Shown here: one piece after another, positions 53,481-64,000 of the stretch
How the letters are laid out: every line of letters starts with the position of its first letter
Numbering within the stretch: the first letter of the stretch is position 1
NCBI GenBank assembly: GCA_025345505.1
Contig: JANVCC010000185.1
Location: forward strand, 2,686,767-2,750,766
Direction: 5' to 3'
DNA from: Todiramphus chloris collaris
Lineage: Eukaryota; Chordata; Aves; Coraciiformes; Alcedinidae
Length of the DNA: 64,000 nt
The notes under the pieces: model-generated
Databases searched by the model: none
Seen by the model: only the letters and a program-made list of their open reading frames with translations
What the model was told of the DNA's origin: nothing
Position numbers and translations under genes: made by a program

Positions 53481-56400
53481 AGGGTACGGGCAGTGGTTTG
53501 CTCATGCCTCCAAGCACAAGGACTCATGATGGGATGGGAACGCTCAGCTGCAAGCCGCCGCTATTCTGCTAGTTCAGAAAAATGTTGTTTATTAAAAGTA
53601 GAAAATCTGGGCATTTCCTTTGCGGTGCCGCCGCAGCGGAGATCTTCCCCGGGCAGCATCTGCCCACAGCGTTGCTATACATTCGTTTGGTGCAATGCTT
53701 AAACAACTTTCAAGACATGTTAAAAGATCCTCAGACCATGAATCACAATGCCTAAAAAAAAATATAATAATAATAATTGTAACAGTCCTAACTAAAAAAA
53801 AAGGATTTCAATAACCACTTCAGCCTTTCTTGGATATGAAGATCGATCTCCAAAAGACAAATTTGGTTCTGGGAGAGCGAGGAAAGAAACGAGGGTGAAG
53901 GTCCTGGGAGATGCCTGCGACAGGGGCTGCGAGCAGCCCAACGCAGCAATGGGCTGGAGGTTTGAGGGCTCCTGGAGGAGCGAACCTTGCACCTCCCCAG
54001 AGGAGCCAGAGCACACCCACGACTGCTTTAGAAACCGTGCAAGTCCATTGTCCAGCTGCATGGAGAACAGAGGCGTCCTTGAAGTGGTGTAAAGACCAGC
54101 GAGCTGTGAAGTAGCCGGGTGATCTCGTGTGGCCCTTTCCAGAGGGATGCAGCACTCTCAAAGGAAGAATCACATCACCGCACGGGGAGAGTCTAAAGAG
54201 TGGCAGATTCTTTGGGCTGGACCAGACACTGGAGGTTTAGGAGTTAGACTAGCTCAGGCTCACAGGTCAAGCCAATCAAGGTCCAAGTTGTCAAGTAGCC
54301 ACCAGCAGTTTTTTCCAAACACACCCCTTTAAACACATCCCCCTGTACAGAGAGTATAAACACGAAGCCCTGAGAACAAACTTCCATGTAGTACATTTCG
54401 ATTAAAACCAGCACTGTTTGGGTGACAGAATTCTAAGGTACGCATATGTAAATAAATAGCTTGTAGCAGCCATGGAACATCAAAAGGTAGAAGATTGTCT
54501 GTGTCAACTGATGGAAACTGGGGAACTGGAAGAAACAGTGGATGAGCCACTTACTGCTCGATTCCACACGCCTCCAAATATTCCCTGACCACGTTATGAG
54601 ACACTTAAACGTGACATGTCTTTGCTAGCTATAACCTGAACACCGGAGATGCAAGCACAGGACCTGAACCTGGCAATCCTTACTCCTGTGGGTAGTTCTT
54701 CCTCACAAAAGCTTTGGTTATCTTAAAAATAAACAAAAAACCCCCAAAACTTTCTATTCCCACAGGCTTCGGAACCACTCCCTGGCTTCCAGACCAGGCC
54801 CACTGCTCCTCTACCCTTCAGCCACAGAAAGAACAACTCATATCCGGGCAAAGCTCTTACCACGCGCACACTTTTGTGCCTGGAGACCTGTCTGTGCTCA
54901 GCAGCAGTGATCTCTCCTTTTTTTTGCAGGTTTTGTCAAATCTGGGCTAACTAATGGCTTTGCAAGCCCAGCGGACACACGGCCCCCCTCCATTGCCTGT
55001 GACAAAGGAGCAACACATCCCTGTGTGATGAGGGACACAGCTCCCTTATCTGCCACTAATTTATACCCCAACACCATCACTGAGGTCCTGATCAATTCCT
55101 CAAGTGTTTGTTTAACCTTAAGGGTAGTTTTTGTTTGCTTTAAATCAACTCCTACACCCTGCTGCAAACATCACACCTCGGAAGGTCTGGCCTCTTTCGG
55201 CTACCGGCCCCTGGCAACTTCAGCTCTTCAAACACAAGCAGGATGATGTTAAAGCCACCCCAAGCAAGAGGACTGTCTGGCAGATTGGGAAGAGCACGCT
55301 CTCCAACACTTCAGCTGTGGAAGTGTTGAGCTCTGGAATAACGAAGTCCAGAAATAATCATATTCTCAAGCCTTAGAGCATTATAAAGATGCAGTATTCC
55401 TTTATCCCTACGTCTCTGCCACAGCAGGCTCTGTGGGGGAACCTGGCCACAACCTGACCATATCTTACCTTCTGTGATTTAAGCATGATTTGTTTTACTG
55501 ATGCTTTTCTTCCCCTCACTTCAGTTGCACTGATTCTGTTCTGGCACGGCAGGGGAGGCAGCTCTGACAGCTTTTATCACTCTGATCAAACTGACACTGC
55601 AGAACGTGCACGGTTCACGAGCAGGTCCTGGCAGCACGGCACTGATCCTGTTGCTGTGGGGTTATGCAGAGGTACACAAGCAGCAGAACCTTTCCCTTAG
55701 AAATGCACGATTCCGCTCCTCGCAGGTGGGTCTGACACTGCTCCTCGGGAGCACACACAGCTCCAGCCCCCTGAAAGCTGGGGAGCTGCTTCGAGTTCAC
55801 CATCTGCATTGCCCTGCAGCAGCAGCAGACAGTCCTGGGGCAGCTCCTCCTGTCACCAGTACAGGAGGGATGGGTTTGCTCACTCTGGCCATATGGCCAG
55901 TCCCCGTGGTTCTGCCAGCAAACCAGATGCCAAAGCTTTAGATGACTCTGAATTTGACAGCTGACCCTTGCCTGGTCTGTCTGGAAGCTCTACAGCCACT
56001 CCAGAGTCTGATGAGGAAACCAAAAGCAGCATTTCAACGAGCCTTTCCAGTCTGCAAAGACTGCTACCAAAGTATCTGTTTGTTAAGTTTGAACCTGGCC
56101 TTATTCATTCAGATCCCCACCAAACCACAGGATAGTTTTTCCCACCTTTGCCTTCTAAAAACACCCATTAAAGGGAATATTTATAAGAATCCTGATTGGT
56201 AGAGAAGGACACGAGGCTCTAACATTAAGAGCTTCAAGTAATAAGGTCTTGTGGTGCTACTACAGGCAAAAAGCTTCAGGGATTAAGACAAAAAATGAAC
56301 AAAATAATCAAAACCTTTTATAACATTGTAACATTCAGGCACAGCTACTCCCGAGTACTGAACTCACTGGGTCACAGGATCAAGTTCCTGGCTTTTATAG

Positions 56401-57630
56401 CTATAGGACAAGGTTGCAATTTAATATGTCAATCTGTTCTGAGCAAGAGGCCAGGGAAATGGTTTTACTGTCCAATTTGAACAGAAGAAGCACCTCTATA
56501 AAAACTGGAATTTCTAAATGTAGAGCTCAATATTTCAGCAGTCACGAACCGTAAAGCTTAATATGAAATTACAAGTAACCCAAAAAAATAAATAAATAAA
56601 ATCCTGGGATAGAAAGTCCAGATAAAATCTCATGCTGCTTTGATTTCCCCACCCGTCATATTAATTATGTGAAATTGGCAACTTCAGCACCTCGACTGCA
56701 TAACAGCACGGATCAGATGCCAAGGTCAGGCCAAAACTTGTTGTAGGGTTTCGGGTTGTATCTTGTTGCAATTTTTTTTTTTGTTTTGTTTAAAAACCCC
56801 CACACTTAACAAGGTGACTTGCAGAGCAGTTCAGGATCTGACAGGACACCTCTGGGCTGTTTAAGGACAGGGTCTCCATCTGGTTCCGCTGCATTTTGTA
56901 GAGGCAGGTCTCAGCCAGACTGCCTTTCGAAAAAAAACAGACCAAAAAAGGGCTGTGGATGGCAGGTATTGTGACAGATGGCAATTGTGTTTCACTCATT
57001 TGAAAATAAACCCCATTTTTTGTTCAGACTGTTAAAAAAGTAACAGCCTGCAGAGGCCAATCGTAAAAATCAGCTGATGTGCACAGTCAGTCCTGTTCCA
57101 AACAGCTCACAACTCCTGCCTGAAATCTCATCAGCCTTCTGAGAAAACAGGAAAGGCACAGACTGACATCGTCTGTCTTTCCAAGGTAAAAATAAGTGCC
57201 AAGGAACATCACTTCTCTCTCAAAGATAATAATTTCAAGCGTGCTTTTAAATACATTAAACAAGATAAAAACCTAAGTGGTTCTGCTTTACAGCCAAAGA
57301 AAACCCCATGCAAATTAGCTGCTTTTTTTTTCATAAACAGTTTGAAACATCATCAAAAACCCCACAAAAGTCTCCCTTTCCAAAACCGTGCAGATAAAAA
57401 GGGAAAAAGCCCCACTGTATGAGTCTCTCCCCCTCCCCGTGCTAGGATGTGGCAGAGAATGAACGTAGGAACTGCAGCCGACTTGAAAATCCAAGTCTTG
57501 GTGTAGCGAGTTCTGCTGTGAAAGAGATACTGCATCTTTAACGTGGCTGGCAGAGAATCTGCTGCGAGTAGAACCTCTGTGGGACTGCAACACCACTAAC
57601 GCAGCAAATACATAGGAGAAGGTAATGTTA

Positions 57631-57636
57631 TTTATT
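57631..57636 (-). promoter_or_regulatory. UBAC1: UBAC1 candidate poly(A) signal (distal)
   Basis: TTTATT on plus, AATAAA on minus, about 600 nt after the UBAC1 stop in AT-rich context. Confidence 0.45.
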
Positions 57637-57982
57637 AAAAGAGTTCCATCTCTGAATTGTTCTCTTTAAGTTAGGATGCAAGATAAACAAGTTTGGACAG
57701 AAATGTGCTTGCTCTCCCAGTGTTGGGACTTTTAAAAAACAGTTCCTAAGAATTGATTTAGAAAAGCATTTGATGATTTGATATAGCCATAAATTAATAC
57801 TGTATGGAGATGATTAATATCCTATGCTAGTGGTCAGTGACCTTTTGTAAACACTAGCCAGATGCCAGCAAAACTGGCTAGAAAACTACCGTCACAGGCC
57901 TTTTTACCAAGCATCATAGCTCTTTCCAACAACTGGATCCTTAACTGTTTTCACAAAACCTTTTCCTATTTTTCGATATACT

Positions 57983-57988
57983 TTTATT
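57983..57988 (-). promoter_or_regulatory. UBAC1: UBAC1 candidate poly(A) signal (proximal)
   Basis: AATAAA on the minus strand about 245 nt past the UBAC1 stop. Either this or the motif at 57631 could end the main transcript. Confidence 0.45.
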
Positions 57989-58230
57989 TTAAACCTAATA
58001 CCTGAAAACATAAACAGGTCTTCAAGCCTCTTCCCCTAACACTAAATCCACAAGGCAATTCACTTCGGTTGTCCGTAACTACGTAAGCTCTGGTAAGAGA
58101 CACCCATCCCGACGGGATCTCCTCCCCTCCCCGGCCATCTGCCCCCCTCCCCACGCAATCCGTGCCCCCTCCCATGGAGAAGGTGAAGCGAGGGGCAGGA
58201 GGAAGTGGCACAGTGGACTGGCATCCCCCT

Positions 58231-58346
58231 CTACGTGCGATTCAGCGTCTGGAAGATTCGAGAGATCTGTAGCATGACAGGCCCAGTTTCCGGATCATTC
58301 ATCCACTGAGTGCTGTTCAAGGGGTTTTCAAGCATATCCTCGAAGG
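58231..58346 (-). CDS. UBAC1: UBAC1 terminal coding exon
   Basis: Acceptor ttcttggcag|CC; TAG stop at 58233-58231. It encodes [38 protein letters not shown], the last part of the STI1-like domain. Confidence 0.97.
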
Positions 58347-61300
58347 CTGCCAAGAAATTGCAACACTCAGTTATTACTTTGGTCAGCAAAGGCTTCGACA
58401 TTTGGGAGGCTTCAACAACAGGACAGTTAGAAACAGCTACAGCTCCAAGGCTGTGGGCAAGGGTCACCCAAAACGGTGGGAACGCGCGTCGTACGTTCTC
58501 TGTTCGCACTCCTAAGTCTCCACCGCTTGGGATGCTACAGGCTCTTGTGTTTTCCTCATTCCTCAGCATTAAAGTCACAGCAGACAGAGGCTGATTAAAT
58601 CCTCAGCCTGGATTATGGTCCATCTGAAAGCCTCAAGGACATGGGTTTGAATAGCTAAAGCCTTAGCAAATGTCCTCATGGCAGGGAACACACCATGGAA
58701 TTCGGGCAGTTAGGAAAAGCCATCTTGGAACTGGGTCATTTGCTGCCAGTACTCCTAATGGGATGAGTCTTCTGCAACTCCATTCCTCTGATCAAAGATC
58801 TTCCACACCCCAGCCTAGATTTCTTAAGGGTTGGTTCTTGCACCAGGGTCATCTTCCTCTCTGGTACTTAACCAAGGCAGTTCACAGAAAGCACTGTCAC
58901 ACCCTCACCTTTGCTGCCTTTGCTCCCTTGCGCTGCACTTTGGTTGTCCTGCAGCTACTCCCTCAGAACATCTCTGAGGACAAAACTACACCAGCAAAAT
59001 AAGCAGCTGGTACACCAAAGGCTACCCAGGAAGGAGCAGCAGAGCCAGCAGAAGTGTAGCCCCTTAAGCCCTCTAATCTCTGAGCTCCAGCTTTTCACAG
59101 AGGCCTCTGAAGCCAGAAGGGAGGCAGCATCTTCCCTCCGAGCAGCACGTGCTTCTCCCTCCTGGTGTCTGGAGAGGAGAGCATGACAGGCAGAAGGGGA
59201 AAGGCTGTTTGAGCAGAACGATTGCCTCCATTTCTCAACAGTGATGCAGATATTTAGGAGTGCTTTTTTTTCTTTCTATACACAGCTGTCTCTACCATAA
59301 GCTTTGTTGTGTTGTTTTTACTCTTATTTTTTTAAAATGTTCTAGTTTTCACTCTTTTCCTTACACTGAAGGAACCACACAGCTACTGCAAAAGCGATCT
59401 GGCAGAAGGGTCCAGGCAATAATTTATAAGCTTTATGACAGACACTGAGCTCAGCTACTGCACATTTGGAGCAGTCACAGACCAGGACAAAAAAAGCAGT
59501 TGCACATCTGACCTATTCTGAAGTCACCCAAAGGTCAGTGCTGTAAGAGCCTGGCAGACCAGCGCCAAGGTCACTGTCTTAATTTTGCCAGGAGCGTTTG
59601 TGTCCAAAGCTCCAACTGACATTAGTGGGAGCTCTAAGCACCCAGCACCTCTGAAAGGCTCATCATTAATACCTTGCTCAAGGTCATGCAGTCTACAGAA
59701 AAACCCAGAACACAGACCTCACCTCTCGCCACTTTAACTGCATTGTTTTACACAGACTCAAAAGCTTAAAACTGTAAATTTATCAACATTCCACAAGTAT
59801 CCAATTAAATGCATTCATTATTATAACCTGTTCATTATTTCATCATTATTAAAATCTGTGACATAAGCAGTTTGCAGATATATCATTAGGAATATATCCT
59901 CTGATGTTCATCCAAGCTTTAGAAGCACATATAATGGCATTTCATTTTCTATTTATATTCTGAGCTGCAGTGTGGAGCCCTCGTTGGAAATGAGGAGACC
60001 ATTTGTTCAGAAATCAGAGTGGGAAGGTTCTGCTCTTGAATGATTTAAAAGCTTGCAAACTCTCCTAATTACATGTAAAGTACTATTTTTAAAAGCTTTC
60101 TTGAAAGAGCTGCTCATACACTTTCTATTTAAAAGCACGGCTTCAAAGAAATTTGGAAGCCAGAGACTAAACACAAGACTTTTTTCTATACATCACAGAG
60201 CCAATGCCATTGTTCTGTACCATCCTCCAGCGCCAGAGAGGCCAGTTCATCAGGGATTCACATTTCACTGTCAGGCTCTGTGGGTACTTGCTGTGCCTGC
60301 ATCCTTTCTGACCACGAGCACACAGGAGTTACTGCAGAGCTGAAAGCCAAGCAGGGGGAACTGTGTTTTCACACACGTTATCTCAGCTTTGATAGGCAAG
60401 GCTTTAGGCTCAGACTTCTTGTTTGGTTACTCTTCCAAAAGTTATCTTCCCTCTCCACGATCAGGCCTCAACACACAGTGAGCTGCACAGCAGGAGACAG
60501 CCTTGTTTTTTGCTGTGAAATAATCAGAGTTCTAGACAGACATTCCTGATTTTTCCCCTCGTGGCCAAAGGGAGCACACAAAAGGTCTCCTAAATCCACA
60601 AAAGCACTGCAGCCAGCAGCTATCCGAGTTCCGAGTTCAGCAAGTAATCCAGTAGCCTGGGGAATTAGTGGCATTTCTGGGCCAGCCCCAAGTTCTGTTC
60701 TGGGTTTAGCTGAGTTGCAGTATGAAGTAAACAAACAATACAGCTGCTGAAAGGGAGGAAAAGGGTGCAGGGCTGCACCTCTCCCCCAGAGCATGCTGCC
60801 TTGGTCCACTCTTCTATCTGGTAGCAAGGAGAGAGACAGTGCCTATATAGCAGGAACCCAAGCAGGACTTACCTAGTAGAGTTTTCGGGTTGGTTAGCCC
60901 TAACTGTACCACTGGGTTTTCTAAGATGGCTTGGAAGAGAGGGCTATTGGTGTCAATGCCCTTATCTAAGTCCTCTGGAGAAGGCTTCCTGTCTCCCAGC
61001 AGCCATTCACACTGAAAGAAAGAAATTACCAGGCACAACAGATTTGAGGATTGGTTTCATGAGAATCCAACAGCGTCTCGAAAGCTTTGACAATGTGGCA
61101 TGTTAAAAATGCTTTTTGCTTTTGCAGTTAAAGACTGAGCTATACATTTATTTCCCACTAGATTACTATTCATTTGAGTGCTGCTCCCACAGAAATCGAC
61201 CTTCGCTTCAACAGGAACAGCAGCAGTGCCTGGTAACAAAGTTATACCCACTGCAGATGTTTCAAAGCTCAGGGAAGGGGTGTGTTACCCTGCTGTGTCT

Positions 61301-64000
61301 TGCCTTGAAGGAAACCCATCAACATCTTTACAGCGCAGCAGCCTCAGGTACCACCCAGCCCAATGTCCTCTCTCTCACAGCAGCCACTGGATGGTTAGGA
61401 AGAGAAGATTCACTGGCTGTCAGCTGTGCCCATGTAATTGTCCTTCACACACCACCCACTAGCAGGGGATTAATCCATCTTTGAAAACCTTGTGATTCCA
61501 CAGACTGGAATGTGTTGCTGCAGAGTGGTGATTTACACACTGCATGGCTTGAATCTCTTGCTTGAACATTTATTCCTGTCCTCTAATCGGTTATTAACTA
61601 TTGGGAGTACCTTTTCCTTTCTCAGGATAGCATAATCTCTTTTGCAGACTCCAGTGGGGGAGCTTCCTCTCAAAAGCCTTTTGAAAATCCACATACACTG
61701 TCCCAACCAGAGCAGCCTCGACCTCACACGTGCAGAGCTCTTCCAAGAAATCTAATGCCTTTGAATTCTAGTTGTGCACCTCTTGAGAAAGAGGCACAGA
61801 ATATACAGTGCTCATTTCATCTCCAGTACTGGTCTGGGCTTTATGACAGATTAAAGCATCAACCAATTCAACGCTGAAAAGAATCAGTTGAACAGATATC
61901 AGAGCAATAAGAAACAGAAATGACACTGTACTCACAGCTGCATTTTGCTGGTTGTTGTTTACTCTGAGCGCATCTACCACTTCTTTTTCATCAAATCCCA
62001 TCTCCATCAGGGCAATGACAGCCTGCAGCAGATTTGCACAGCTTAATAAATGTAACATTTAAACCAGAAATGAGAACAATCGTACCCTTTCACCTTCTGT
62101 GGGGTTAAAAAAAAAACCCATTTGTTTCAATTTGTAGACCACTAAGTAATCTTATCTACAAAGTTTTCAAATACCCTGTATCAAAAGTGTCTTTATTATG
62201 GAAGAAGATTAAATATTAAGAGGGAAAGTAGCTCCCATCCTCAACACTGAAAGCTGAGTGCAAGGCAAAGAGCAAATGTATCTGGAGTAGAAAGGAGAAG
62301 AGCAGGACAGAAACACCTCATTTTAGAACTTCTCTCCAGTCACAAAACTTTTGTTCACATCTCACTGTGAGCTTCACATGCATTTGTAGTTCTAGTCACT
62401 CAATCTAATCCCACCTCCCAGCTTTATGATGTTGCTAGTAAGCATTATGTACCTAGACAAGCATACCTAGATACTGTTTTGAGAATGTTTAATCATTTAG
62501 GAATCATACCCAGATCATCAAATACATTTGCAGCATTTAATGGGTATCTCAAGAAACAGCCAGTTGTAAAAACTAAGTGCTAGAATCTAAAGAGCACCTC
62601 CTGGTGAGTTTACAGAGTGATAACAATGCAGATTTTCACTACAGCTGATACCGTGTTCTGAAAAAAAACCCCACCAACTTCTGCATTTGCTGTAAGACTT
62701 AAATCTGCTGGCTATACTTTTCCCTGACCCCTAAATACAATAAAGCTTCTGTCCTTTTCTACAGCAAAAGGATCTGCTCCTGTTTCTTCCTAGACAGCAG
62801 TCAGGGAAAGCAACGCCAGGAGTCTGGCAGCTCATTTCAGTCCCATCACTGAATTTTCAGGTGCAGAAGTAATTTAGATACTGCAACCTGAGACAGCAAT
62901 GCATCAGTTAGGTATTATCCCTTAAACAGGCCCTGGAGACCGACACTAAAACACTGGCAAGTCAGTGTAATACACATCCACCCAGACATCCCATTTCATT
63001 TATTAGCTCAAGAGCTATTTGGATTGCATGGTGCCCACACAGTCCCTCCCAATCCTTATGACACAGCGTGATAAACGGCACGCACCCGCGGGTCTGGGCG
63101 AAACTCTCTTTTCCTGCGAATCTTCTTGAATATTTCTGTCAGCTCATCCTTGGCCTCTTCCCCACCTGCTTCTGAACTAGGACCTGCAGTGGCTTCAGCA
63201 GAGGATGCACCAGCTTCAGCTGTGGCTTCTGATGGAGTCTGACCTGGAAGCGGAGCATCCACAGTAGGGTCATCTGCGTGTTCTATCAACCACTCCATGG
63301 CCTGTGTCACTGACATACTGAAAAGCAAATCAAAACACAGGGATGAGAAAAAAACTCCAGACACACAGCAGTGTTCCACATGCATTTGCTTTTGCATTTA
63401 TTCCTGTGGTCTACTGACTTGCAGGTAGATTAGTCTCTGAAATGTCATCAAGAATAAAGTGTTGGAGGAAATCTCGGAGCAATTTTTCATTCTCAATTCT
63501 TTAATCATTAGAGATTTTCGAGAACAGCCTAAGAAACCTGTCCCAGGAACGAGGCAGTATGGTGAGTTTGCTTTGCTTTTGCCTCTGTGAAATCTGAACG
63601 GTGAAGTGGAGGAAAATGTGAGTTTATCACTGGCACACAGTGCCAGCCTGGCAGGCCTGTGACCCGCAGGGCAGCTGTTCTTTCCAGAGCGAGTACAGCG
63701 CTGCTTCCCTGCCCCGTGCCAGCCGCACCTGCACGCTGCCCAATGCAGTGCTGGTCTTCAACTTACTGCTTTTTCCAACCTAGTTTTAGGTGACTCACAT
63801 AAGACTTCAGGGGAAGAAGAAAAAAAAAAAAAAAAAAGCAGCTTTTTTTTAACCATCTAACCATCTCAAGTAATTTCCAGGCATTGTGCTGAGTACACTT
63901 ACTGATTTAATCGAAGGGCTTTGACAGCTCTGCTTTCTGGAAAGCCCATTTCTGTAAGCTGTCGCAGAGCTATCTCATCCACTCGGTCTTCCTCATCCTC
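58231..64000 (-). CDS. UBAC1: UBAC1 (KPC2), UBA-domain ubiquitin ligase subunit, C-terminal five exons
   Basis: UBAC1 is the non-catalytic partner of RNF123 (KPC1) in the cytoplasmic KPC ubiquitin ligase that targets p27Kip1. Visible: 223 codons plus stop from five exons, matching about the last 223 of roughly 405 residues in the human protein. Order in the visible part: first UBA domain (about 10-48, [19 protein letters not shown]); an acidic, alanine-rich linker; a basic patch ([11 protein letters not shown]); second UBA (about 111-150, [20 protein letters not shown]) with both MGF loops intact; and an STI1-like region to the end ([20 protein letters not shown], then [18 protein letters not shown]). 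The N-terminal ubiquitin-like part lies beyond 64000. All four junctions are GT-AG and in frame. It sits upstream of CAMSAP1 on the same strand. Confidence 0.97.
58347..60872 (-). other. UBAC1: UBAC1 last intron (2.5 kb)
   Basis: GT-AG. Unique sequence; no CR1 or exon recognised. Confidence 0.8.
60873..61011 (-). CDS. UBAC1: UBAC1 coding exon (second UBA end and STI1 start)
   Basis: Acceptor ttctttcag|TGT, donor CTAG|gtaagt. It encodes [38 protein letters not shown] and LTNPKTLL. Confidence 0.97.
61012..61935 (-). other. UBAC1: UBAC1 intron
   Basis: 924 bp, GT-AG; nothing recognised inside. Confidence 0.8.
61936..62022 (-). CDS. UBAC1: UBAC1 coding exon (second UBA core)
   Basis: 87 nt, phase 0 at both ends. 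Acceptor tgctgcag|GCT... (ctgctgcaggctg), donor GCAGCT|gtgagt. It encodes [20 protein letters not shown] and VNNNQQNAA, with the MGF ubiquitin-binding loop. Confidence 0.97.
62023..63085 (-). other. UBAC1: UBAC1 intron
   Basis: 1,063 bp, GT-AG (donor gtgcgt); unique AT-rich sequence without recognised elements. Confidence 0.8.
63086..63317 (-). CDS. UBAC1: UBAC1 coding exon (first UBA end and linker)
   Basis: Acceptor ttgcttttcag|T, donor CGCGG|gtgcgt. It encodes [20 protein letters not shown], an alanine-, glutamate- and serine-rich linker, and [20 protein letters not shown]. The linker is the least conserved part by comparison with the human protein I remember. Confidence 0.97.
63318..63902 (-). 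other. UBAC1: UBAC1 intron
   Basis: 585 bp. A run of about 17 A on the plus strand near 63821-63838 (poly-T on the coding strand). Confidence 0.8.
63903..64000 (-). CDS. UBAC1: UBAC1 coding exon (truncated by window end)
   Basis: Open in frame to the window edge; 32 codons plus two bases. Donor AATCA|gtaagt. It encodes [20 protein letters not shown] and [12 protein letters not shown], the start of the first UBA domain. Confidence 0.95.

Larger units (their letters stand above)
52441..57600. other. Region 3' of UBAC1; possible distal UBAC1 3' UTR or unannotated transcript
   Basis: Holds facing poly(A) signals (AATAAA at 52453-52458 on plus; its complement at 52470-52475 for minus), a CpG-dense patch at about 53360-53480, and a further minus-strand AATAAA near 53218. 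No family was recognised. Whether this is UBAC1 UTR, an lncRNA or silent DNA cannot be settled from sequence alone. Confidence 0.5.
57600..58230 (-). other. UBAC1: UBAC1 3' UTR (inferred)
   Basis: Sequence between the stop and the distal hexamer; C-rich on the plus strand near 58108-58180, AT-rich beyond. No repeats seen. Confidence 0.55.

Noticed and set aside
51039-53670. Shared palindromic 15-mer gggcagcatctgccc at about 51053 and 53653
   Set aside because: A shared 15-mer between two places in 64 kb is expected about once or twice by chance, and the flanks do not match.

Overview
The window is vertebrate nuclear DNA, almost certainly from a bird. It has split genes with GT-AG introns, short introns, and CR1 LINE fragments as the only recognisable interspersed repeat. 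A GC-rich CpG-island promoter is interrupted by exactly 400 N. Three protein-coding genes can be read exon by exon. They lie in the order KCNT1 (+), CAMSAP1 (-), UBAC1 (-), which is the order I know from human 9q34.3. Gene identities rest on recognising the translated exons; no database search was run.

Layout: (1) 1-5897 holds the last four coding exons of KCNT1, the sodium-activated potassium channel Slack, up to the C-terminal ETQL and stop. A long 3' UTR follows, probably ending near the AATAAA at 9599-9604. (2) 9.6-13.4 kb is a gap between convergent genes and carries CR1 fragments. (3) 13.4-39.4 kb is the complete CAMSAP1 gene on the minus strand. Its 17 coding exons join in frame to 1,611 codons plus stop. 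A non-coding first exon probably lies in the CpG island, with its donor at 39320 and the partner acceptor directly abutting the start codon. (4) 39.4-40 kb is the CpG island with the N gap. (5) 40-52.4 kb is intergenic, with two CR1 copies and a candidate RFX/AP-1 regulatory module. (6) 52.4-57.6 kb is intergenic or distal UBAC1 3' sequence, with a small CpG-rich patch and facing poly(A) signals that may mark an unannotated transcript. (7) 58.2-64 kb holds the last five coding exons of UBAC1 (KPC2); the gene continues past the window edge.

The three products do not form a pathway: an ion channel, a microtubule minus-end regulator and a ubiquitin-ligase adaptor. Their proximity is conserved synteny. 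All splice junctions keep frame and no coding exon has a premature stop, so none of the genes looks decayed. I found no convincing evidence of a wholly new biological system. The most useful leads are the 52.4-53.5 kb candidate transcript, the intron-1 perfect hairpin, the intronic CpG patch at 25 kb, the 11 x 11 bp minisatellite, and the RFX/AP-1 cluster.
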